The translations under genes were made by a program, and so were the position numbers. Positions 54,021-64,000 of a stretch of DNA of 64,000 nucleotides are shown here, piece by piece; position 1 is the stretch's first letter; every line of letters starts with the position of its first letter. Where the stretch lies: positions 1-64,000 of the forward strand of contig CAVYRD010000001.1 in NCBI GenBank assembly GCA_963770865.1. Reading direction: 5' to 3'. The notes beneath the pieces were generated by a model. The model saw only the letters and a program-made list of their open reading frames with translations, was not told where the DNA came from and ran no database searches. The stretch is from Miltoncostaea sp963770865. GTDB lineage: Bacteria; Actinomycetota; Thermoleophilia; Miltoncostaeales; Miltoncostaeaceae.

Positions 54021-55277
54021 ATGCGCGCGATCACGGTGACCGAGGCGGGGCCTCCCGACGTCCTGGCGCTGGCCGAGGTGGCGACGCCGGAGCCGGGCCC
54101 CGGCGAGGTGCGGATCCGGGTGGTCGCGGCCGGCGTGCAGCCGGCCGACGCGGCCGCGCGCCGGGGCGCGACCCCGCCGGGCGTCGCGCGGCCGCGGGTG
54201 CTGGTGCCCGGCAACGAGATGGCGGGCGTCGTGGACGCCGTCGGCCCGGGGGCCGGGGCCTTCGCGGAGGGCGACGCCGTGATCGCCTTCGCGACGTTCG
54301 GCGCCTACGCCGAGCTCGCGGTGGTGCCGGTGGCGCAGGTCGTGCCGAAGCCCGCCGCGATGCCGTGGGACGAGGCCGGCGCCCTGTCGGCGTCCGGACA
54401 GACCGCCCACACGGCGCTCGAGGACCTCGGCGTGTCGGCCGGCGAGACGCTCGTGGTGCACGCCGCGGCGGGCGGCGTCGGGACGATGGCCGTGCAGCTC
54501 GCGGTCGCCCGCGGGGCACGCGTCATCGGCACCGCCCGGCCCGCCAACCATGAGTACCTGCGGAGCCTGGGGGCTGAGCCGGTGGAGTACGGCGACGGCC
54601 TCATCGAGCGCGTGCGCGCCCTGGCGCCGGCCGGGGCCGACGCGGCCCTCGATGCGATCGGCAACGGGGCGCTCGCCGCCTCGCTCGGCTTCGTGACCGA
54701 CCGGCGACGCATCGCGACGGTCGCCGACTCCGGGGGCGCGGAGCGCCTCGGCCTGCGCGCCGTCCGGACCCGCCGCTCCGCCGCGCGCCTGGCGGAGCTG
54801 ACGGCGCTCGCCGAGGCCGGGGCGCTGCGCGTCCACGTCAGCGAGCGGCTGCCGCTGCACGAGGCGGCCCGCGCGCACCGGCTGATCGAGTCGGGCCACG
54901 TGCGCGGCAAGCTCGTGCTGACGGTGGGCGACACGCCGCTCGAGGTGGTGGCGCGCCGGGTCGGCGCCTGGGTCGGCGTGGCGATCGGCGAGGGCCGCTT
55001 CGGCGCCACCGCCTTCCACCTCGGCCGCCGCGAGCTCGGTCACGTCCATCCCGGCCCGGGCGGCGGCGTCGCCGACCTCCCCTTCCCCCGCCACGAGCGC
55101 GACGCCCTGGTGGCCGCGGGGCGCGCGCGGCCGCACCGCTGGCAGCCCGAGTCGGGCTGGGTGACCGCCCCGATGCGCGACCGCGACGAGGTGGACGCCG
55201 TCGTCGCCCTCTTCGCGATGGCCTACGAGCGCGCCACCCGGGCCCGCGATCGCCGGGAGGGGCCCGCGGCGGCGTAG
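54021..55277 (+). CDS. Quinone oxidoreductase fused to a DUF5519-like domain
   Basis: 418 residues. N-terminal MDR/QOR domain (about 1-315): AGVQPADAAARRG, VPGNEMAGVVDAVG, AAGGVGTMAVQLAVARGA (NADPH motif), ending in VRGKLVLTV, the usual QOR terminus. Then about 100 residues (FHLGRRELGHVHPGPGG, VADLPFPRHERDALVAAGR, PESGWVTAPMRD) of the DUF5519/luciferase-like family, normally a separate protein. AGGAGGG precedes ATG 54021. Either a genuine fusion or a lost stop; the frame is continuous with no homopolymer at the join. Confidence 0.82.
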   Translation: MRAITVTEAGPPDVLALAEVATPEPGPGEVRIRVVAAGVQPADAAARRGATPPGVARPRVLVPGNEMAGVVDAVGPGAGAFAEGDAVIAFATFGAYAELAVVPVAQVVPKPAAMPWDEAGALSASGQTAHTALEDLGVSAGETLVVHAAAGGVGTMAVQLAVARGARVIGTARPANHEYLRSLGAEPVEYGDGLIERVRALAPAGADAALDAIGNGALAASLGFVTDRRRIATVADSGGAERLGLRAVRTRRSAARLAELTALAEAGALRVHVSERLPLHEAARAHRLIESGHVRGKLVLTVGDTPLEVVARRVGAWVGVAIGEGRFGATAFHLGRRELGHVHPGPGGGVADLPFPRHERDALVAAGRARPHRWQPESGWVTAPMRDRDEVDAVVALFAMAYERATRARDRREGPAAA

Positions 55278-55300
55278 AAGGACCGAAGGACCCTCGTGGA

Positions 55301-55765
55301 TCAGGCGTGCTGGCGCGGGGCCGGGCGCAGGCCCGGCAGGCCCTCCCGGCCCCCGCGGGCGAACGCCGAGTCCCAGTAGAGGCGCTCCTCCAGGAAGCCG
55401 GCGTTGCTCAGGCGGAAGACCGAGACGCCCAGCACCTCGATGCGGCGCCCGTCGGCGAGCCAGCGCCCCCAGTCGCCCGAGTGGGTGCCCCGCAGGCGCC
55501 ACTCGGTCCACAGCCGCCGGTCGCTCCCGTAGCCGGCCGACACGATCTCCACCGACAGGTCGGGGACGGCCTCCAGCAGGCATGCCACGTCGCGGCCGAT
55601 CGCGCCCCGCCCGCGCAGCACACGCGGCGGGTCACCCGGCTCCGCGCAGGGCCAGCGCACCCGGAACTCCCGCACCCCGTCCTCGACGAAGCACGCGGCA
55701 CACGCGTCGTGGTCGTGGAGGTTCCACGCGCGCTCGAAGCGGGTGAGAAGGAGCTCCTCGGCCAT
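55301..55765 (-). CDS. SnoaL/NTF2-like protein
   Basis: 154 residues from ATG 55765 (ATG 55780 is an alternative). RFERAWNLHDHDACAACFVEDGVREF, then GRDVACLLEAVPDLSVEIVS, WTEWRLRGTHSG and RIEVLGVSVFRLSNAGFLEERLYWD: the SnoaL-like cone fold used by cyclases, dehydratases and hydrolases. Divergent from nothing; its promoter region carries a CTAG-centred dyad also found before the kinase gene. Confidence 0.82.
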   Translation of the reverse strand: MAEELLLTRFERAWNLHDHDACAACFVEDGVREFRVRWPCAEPGDPPRVLRGRGAIGRDVACLLEAVPDLSVEIVSAGYGSDRRLWTEWRLRGTHSGDWGRWLADGRRIEVLGVSVFRLSNAGFLEERLYWDSAFARGGREGLPGLRPAPRQHA

Positions 55766-55802
55766 GGCCCTGACAAGCATCCCGCGCGAGGGCCGCCTTG
55801 GG

Positions 55803-55822
55803 CCACCCCCCCTAGGTGGGGG
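55803..55822. promoter_or_regulatory. CTAG-centred dyad upstream of the SnoaL gene
   Basis: CCACCCCCCCTAGGTGGGGG, imperfect palindrome around CTAG. A related site CCACCCTAGGGGGAC is at 56597-56611. Candidate binding sites for the FHA-LuxR protein encoded between them. Confidence 0.35.
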
Positions 55823-55839
55823 AGCGGCACACCCGTGGC

Positions 55840-56511
55840 CTAGGACGAGCGCAGGATCCCCGCCGCGAGCGCGATCCGGACCAGCGCGGTGCGCTTCTGG
55901 ATCTGGGGGAGGTCCTCGATCTCGAAGCGCCGGAAGAGCTGGCGCAGGTGCGCCTTCACCGCGTCAACGCTGAGGTGCAGCTCCAGCGCGATCTGCTCGT
56001 TGGAGGCCGGCGGGTGCGGGCCGCCCGGCGCGAGGCAGGGGCGGCAGAGCGCCTCGAGCACCCGCCGCTGACCGGCCGACAGAGGCGGCGGCTCCGCGAG
56101 CCGCGACTCGGGCACGGTGGGGCGGCTGGCGCCCGCCTCCGGCGTGTGGAAGATGAGCATCGTGTGGCCGACGCGCACGACGTCGCCGTCGGTCAGGCGC
56201 CGACGCCCCGTCACGCGGACCTCGTTGACGAAGGTCCCGTTGCGCGAGAGGCCGTCGTCCTCGACCGACCACTGGTGGCCCACGCGCACCAGCTGGGCGT
56301 GGGTGCGAGAGACGCGGTCGTCCCAGGGGATCGCGACGTCGCTGGCCGCGCCGCGCCCGATCACCTGGGGCGAGCGGTCATCGGGGAGGTGGACGATCAC
56401 CTGCCGCCCATCCGCGTCGCGGAACGCGACGAACGCGACGCCCGCCGCCTGCGCCTCACGGATCTGCAGACGGGACTTCGGATCGTTGGGCCAGACGTCG
56501 GGCTCCGGCAT
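55840..56511 (-). CDS. FHA-domain LuxR-type transcriptional regulator
   Basis: 223 residues. N-terminal FHA domain (about 45-125): VIGRGAASDVAI, RVSRTHAQLVRVG, SRNGTFVNEVRV, the phosphothreonine-binding loops intact. C-terminal LuxR/GerE-like HTH (about 150-215): LSAGQRRVLEALC ... NEQIALELHLSVDAVKAHLR. FHA domains bind phosphothreonine, so this is a natural reader for the adjacent, divergently transcribed Ser/Thr kinase. Start ATG 56511 is preceded by GGAG; upstream codons in frame look untranslated. Confidence 0.88.
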   Translation of the reverse strand: MPEPDVWPNDPKSRLQIREAQAAGVAFVAFRDADGRQVIVHLPDDRSPQVIGRGAASDVAIPWDDRVSRTHAQLVRVGHQWSVEDDGLSRNGTFVNEVRVTGRRRLTDGDVVRVGHTMLIFHTPEAGASRPTVPESRLAEPPPLSAGQRRVLEALCRPCLAPGGPHPPASNEQIALELHLSVDAVKAHLRQLFRRFEIEDLPQIQKRTALVRIALAAGILRSS

Positions 56512-56596
56512 GTCTCCGCGCTCCTCCCGGTGGCGAGCGTAACAAGCGCGACGCTGTCTCGGATGGCGCAACGGGGAGGGCCGGTGTGAGGCAAAC

Positions 56597-56611
56597 CACC
56601 CTAGGGGGACT
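56597..56611. promoter_or_regulatory. CTAG-centred site upstream of the kinase operon
   Basis: CCACCCTAGGGGGAC, in the 175-bp divergent region between the FHA-LuxR and kinase genes. Downstream lies GGAATACAAACG and a repeated TTACGGA pair at about 56665-56680. The -10/-35 cannot be placed with confidence. Confidence 0.35.
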
Positions 56612-56686
56612 ATCGCTCGGCGGCCGTCCTGGAATACAAACGCGCCACACAGACCGCCCGTTCCCTTACGGAATTACGGACGTCCG

Positions 56687-61389
<4,703 letters not shown>

Positions 61390-61401
61390 AAGGAGTCGGA
61401 C

Positions 61402-62025
61402 ATGCCCATTGTTCCGGGCGCAGAGGCAGGGAACCCGGCTGATCCGGGAGACCCGCGTTGGGCGGGGCGGGTTCGCGGCCCAGGAGATCCCCCGCCGCCG
61501 CCCTCGACGTTGGTAGGGGCCCTTGAGGGCGAGGTTGACGCCGCCGACGCGATCGTCTTGCAGGGTTACTCCGGCCGGTCGACCATCGTCGCGCGGGCAC
61601 TCGAGTTTCTCGACATTGCCGAAAGGAACGGCGGGAACCGGTTCAACCTGCGTGCGTACAGAAACCTGATCGCCCCCTTGGCCCAGCTCGCACAGGCCAA
61701 CATCCTGCGGATTTACTTGACGCCGCGCCTCGATCGCTACGTGGACTTCCATCGCAGCTGCCTGCTCGGTTGGCGCTACGAGGCCAGCACGGCGCGTCAG
61801 GACGCGATCACGGTGTGGCTGCGTGCCGTCGACGATAATCGGGCCCCGATTCCGTATCGGATGATCCAGGAGACGAAGATCGGGCCCTCGTACGCCGCCT
61901 ATCTCCGGGGCGCGCTCCTGGACGACTACCTCGGCCAGCCCAGCTCGCAGAGCTCGGTGTGGGGAAGCCAGGCAGGGCCGTACGCGGGCGGCAAGTGGTG
62001 GTCCACCGCCAAGTGCGGGGAGTGA
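61402..62025 (+). CDS. Unknown protein with Ser/Thr/Cys tail; possible modification substrate
   Basis: 207 residues. AAAGGAG 6 nt before ATG 61402, 12 bp after the kinase gene, so the same operon. N-terminal Gly/Pro-rich part, then a folded helical region (VARALEFLDIAERNGGNRFN, LAQLAQANILRIYLTPRLD, HRSCLLGWRYEASTARQ). The last 29 residues differ in composition: rich in Ser, Gly and Trp with one Cys (QPSSQSSVWGSQAGP ... WWSTAKCGE). No family recognised. Its place before an APH-fold kinase and a HopA1 protein makes the tail a candidate core peptide with a long leader (inference). Confidence 0.55.
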   Translation: MPIVPGAEAGNPADPGDPRWAGRVRGPGDPPPPPSTLVGALEGEVDAADAIVLQGYSGRSTIVARALEFLDIAERNGGNRFNLRAYRNLIAPLAQLAQANILRIYLTPRLDRYVDFHRSCLLGWRYEASTARQDAITVWLRAVDDNRAPIPYRMIQETKIGPSYAAYLRGALLDDYLGQPSSQSSVWGSQAGPYAGGKWWSTAKCGE

Positions 62026-62034
62026 GGGACCGTC

Positions 62035-63009
62035 GTGACCGTCGTCGTGCCACGGCTCAGTCGGCACCTCACGGCGCGTCGTGACCGATCCGCCGGGGCC
62101 GCCTTCGCGAAGGCGCCGCGGAGCCCCGCAGACCGGGAGGAACTCCTTCACGAGGCGGCCGTCTACGAGGTGCTGGGGGATCGGTGTCCCGCGACCGCCG
62201 CACGGGTGCCGCGAGACGTGCGTTGGAACCCGGACGCGGACGAGCTCGAGATGGAGGCGGTTCCGGCCGCGAACCTGGTGGACCGCGTGGCCGGGTGCGG
62301 GGCGCTCGAGCCCGCCGTGGCGGCCGAAGTGGGACGGGCCGTCGGCGAGCTCCACGCCGAGGGCGCCGATCCCCGGCCGGATGACCCCCGCTCGGACTGG
62401 CTCCAGGGCGGGGTCGGCATCGCCCGGCCCACCCCGAGGCGCCTCCGCCTGCTGAGCGCCGGGGGGATCGAGCTGCTGAAGGCGCTCCAGCGCTCCGATG
62501 AGCTGCAGGCGCGCCTCTGGGCCCTGGCGCCGCCGGCGGGCGATGCGCTCGTGCACGGGGACCTGCGGTGGGAGAACGTACTCGTCGCGCCGGGCACGGA
62601 GGCGAAGGTCTGGCTCGTCGATTGGGAGATGGGCGGCGCGGGGGAGCGGGCGTGGGACGTTGCGTGCTTTTCGGCCGCGTGCGTCAGTGCCTGGCTCTGC
62701 TCGATCCCGAGCGTCCCCAGTCTGGGGCCGGATCAGCTCGCGGCCGAGGCGGCGCTGCCGATGGACGTCCTCGCGCTCGGGCTCAGCGCGTTCTGGACCG
62801 CGTACCGCGAGGCTGCTCAGGGGACCCACGCCAAGTCCTGGGTCGAGCGGTGCGCGCAGCTCGCCGCTGTTCGCCTCGTGTACCGGGGCTTCGAGTCCAC
62901 GCAGTTCGATGTGGGCCTGGAACCGGCGCCCGTCGCCCACCTGCAGGTCGCGGCGCGCATACTCGAGGACCCCGTCCGCTCGGCGCACGAACTGCTGGGG
63001 ATGCCGTGA
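62035..63009 (+). CDS. APH-fold phosphotransferase (LanK/TvaC-like)
   Basis: 324 residues. Aminoglycoside-phosphotransferase-type fold: LVHGDLRWENVLVAPG (catalytic loop with Asp and Asn), VWLVDWEMGGAGERAWDVA (metal-binding Asp). N-terminal lobe with FAKAPRSPADREELLHEAAV. Adjacent to and overlapping a HopA1-family gene, the combination found in class V lanthipeptide and thioamitide clusters, where it phosphorylates Ser/Thr of the precursor before elimination. An antibiotic-resistance role is less likely in this context. Confidence 0.82.
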   Translation: MTVVVPRLSRHLTARRDRSAGAAFAKAPRSPADREELLHEAAVYEVLGDRCPATAARVPRDVRWNPDADELEMEAVPAANLVDRVAGCGALEPAVAAEVGRAVGELHAEGADPRPDDPRSDWLQGGVGIARPTPRRLRLLSAGGIELLKALQRSDELQARLWALAPPAGDALVHGDLRWENVLVAPGTEAKVWLVDWEMGGAGERAWDVACFSAACVSAWLCSIPSVPSLGPDQLAAEAALPMDVLALGLSAFWTAYREAAQGTHAKSWVERCAQLAAVRLVYRGFESTQFDVGLEPAPVAHLQVAARILEDPVRSAHELLGMP

Positions 63010-64000
63010 CGACCGCGACGACCCCCGACCCCGCGTCGGCGATCGCCGACGCGCTCGGCGCGCTCGAGGTTCTGTCGCCCACCAGCCACTCATGGATGGG
63101 CGACGTCGCCGGCCTTCCCGAGATCGTCGTGCGCCTCGCCGATCCCCAAGGCGTCCGACGAGCGTTCGTGGGGAACATCCGGGCGCGGCTCTACGACTCG
63201 TTCTTCACCCAGGGCGCGCCTCGGCCGGCGACCACCCCGGAGCCGTGGCCCCCGGGCGAGCAGCGGGCCCTCTCCTACGAGCTCGCCGCCGCCAACGAGG
63301 GTACCGGCTGGCTGCAGCCTGGGTGGCGCGTGGTCGCGCAGGAGGACGGGCGCTGGGTCGTCCAGCGGGCCGACCTGCGGCTCTGGGTGACCGCCGAGGA
63401 CATCGAGACCGGCGGCGGTGCTTCGGGGATTGGGGACGCCGTCGCGGTCCGTCACTCCACCGACCTCCCGGCGTTGTCGCCCGGCTTCTACATGGCACGC
63501 GGCGACCGCGGATTCTCGGACGGGCAACCCCGGGTCCTCGATCGAGTGTACCTCGACCTGCGCCGGGAGGGGGCCGTGCCGTTCGTCCGCGAGACCACCC
63601 GAAGGCTGAACGGCGCCGGGCTCGCGTTCATGGCGAAGGTCGTCGACGAGCCTGGTGGCTTCGATCGCCGCGACGCGGCGGTGCTCTTCTTCGAGCGGCG
63701 GGACCGCAAGCGGGCGCTCGACGCGGCGGGCGACCTGGCCCGCGCCCTCGCGCCGTTCCTGGACGGGGGCGCGCCCGCGATGACGTTTCCCCTCGCGCCG
63801 GGCGTGGCCTTCGCCGAGGACCCCGGCGGCGCGGAGAGCTTCGGCTCGCATCGCTGCCTGATCATCGCCGAGGCCGCGGTTGACGCCGCCGAGCGCGGGC
63901 TCGGGAGCCTCGAGGATCGGCTCGACCTCCTGCGCGAGCGCTTCGCGCAGGAGGGGATCACCCTCGAGGCCCCGCACCTCGGATCGCCGGCCGGCGGGGC
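63006..64000 (+). CDS. HopA1-family protein, partial (runs off the window)
   Basis: 331 codons present, start GTG 63006 overlapping the APH stop by 4 bp. Family hallmarks: RLYDSFFTQG, GFYMARGDRG, RVYLDLRREGAVPFVRETTRRLN, LAFMAKVVDEPGGFDRRDAAVLFFERRD, PAMTFPLAPGVAFAEDP, SFGSHRCLIIAEA. T3SS HopA1-like proteins occur outside pathogens as partners of APH-fold kinases in lanthipeptide class V and thioamitide pathways, where the pair dehydrates Ser/Thr (the HopA1 protein acting as the lyase). The C-terminus is outside the window. Confidence 0.85.
   Translation, partial: MTTATTPDPASAIADALGALEVLSPTSHSWMGDVAGLPEIVVRLADPQGVRRAFVGNIRARLYDSFFTQGAPRPATTPEPWPPGEQRALSYELAAANEGTGWLQPGWRVVAQEDGRWVVQRADLRLWVTAEDIETGGGASGIGDAVAVRHSTDLPALSPGFYMARGDRGFSDGQPRVLDRVYLDLRREGAVPFVRETTRRLNGAGLAFMAKVVDEPGGFDRRDAAVLFFERRDRKRALDAAGDLARALAPFLDGGAPAMTFPLAPGVAFAEDPGGAESFGSHRCLIIAEAAVDAAERGLGSLEDRLDLLRERFAQEGITLEAPHLGSPAGG

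Noticed and set aside
62035..63009. APH gene as an aminoglycoside resistance determinant
   Set aside because: It overlaps a HopA1-family gene and follows a signalling operon; this context fits peptide Ser/Thr phosphorylation better than antibiotic inactivation.

Overview
This is a 64 kb stretch of a very high-GC (low to mid 70s percent by eye), gene-dense bacterial chromosome. The protein families point to Actinomycetota. The 2-oxoacid:ferredoxin oxidoreductase pair, the DUF1800/DUF1501 pair and a cell-surface protein with runs of the type '..AVVASKLGDGAVTG..' suggest the class Thermoleophilia (inference; no rRNA gene is present). Start codons are often GTG, many genes overlap by 4 bp (ATGA/GTGA/TTGA), and at least fourteen genes appear to be leaderless: a TANNNT -10 box lies 6-7 nt before the start codon and there is no Shine-Dalgarno sequence.

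Layout. 1-10.6 kb: small hypotheticals, a NarL-type two-component system (DesK/DesR-like), a MacB-like ABC exporter and an MMPL/RND exporter; the last two share a duplicated promoter/operator block. An RTX-repeat protein follows. 10.7-17.5 kb: MarR/MFS pair, diguanylate cyclase, DHA2 MFS exporter, a secreted protein, an L,D-transpeptidase and a decapitated ABC ATPase. 17.5-20.1 kb: a decayed phage-like relic ending at tRNA-Val. 20.2-29.3 kb: cupredoxin-DUF1800-DUF1501 operon, purK-purE, small genes, TetR, korB-korA. 29.4-44.8 kb: a broken GAF/GGDEF/HD-GYP gene, FAD monooxygenase, HipA-like kinase plus DUF3037, LLM oxidoreductase, HAD, zinc alcohol dehydrogenase, MarR plus MFS, two cupredoxins, a P-type ATPase.

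44.95-53.87 kb is an integrated island in the 3' end of tRNA-Cys, bounded by perfect 52-bp direct repeats. It carries a tyrosine integrase, excisionase-like proteins, a RepA-like AAA ATPase, an Xre repressor flanked by two identical-architecture operators, and a small protein plus an HK97-type prohead protease. It has no capsid, portal or terminase gene. The same two-gene protease module occurs in the 17.5 kb relic, so the two look like related phage-satellite-type elements.

54-64 kb: a quinone reductase fused to a DUF5519-like domain, then a signalling/peptide-modification locus. It has an FHA-LuxR regulator divergent from a very large Ser/Thr kinase - TIR-like - STAND NTPase - WD40 protein, which is followed in the same operon by an unknown protein with a Ser/Thr/Cys tail, an APH-fold kinase and a HopA1-family protein (cut by the window end). 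APH plus HopA1 pairs are known to dehydrate Ser/Thr residues in class V lanthipeptides and thioamitides, so this may be an undescribed peptide-modifying system under kinase/STAND control.

Sequence quality caveat: about eighteen single-base frame disruptions interrupt otherwise intact genes, including housekeeping ones (korA, a P-type ATPase). Most look like consensus errors rather than decay, so such genes are annotated over their full span and the likely shift position is given.
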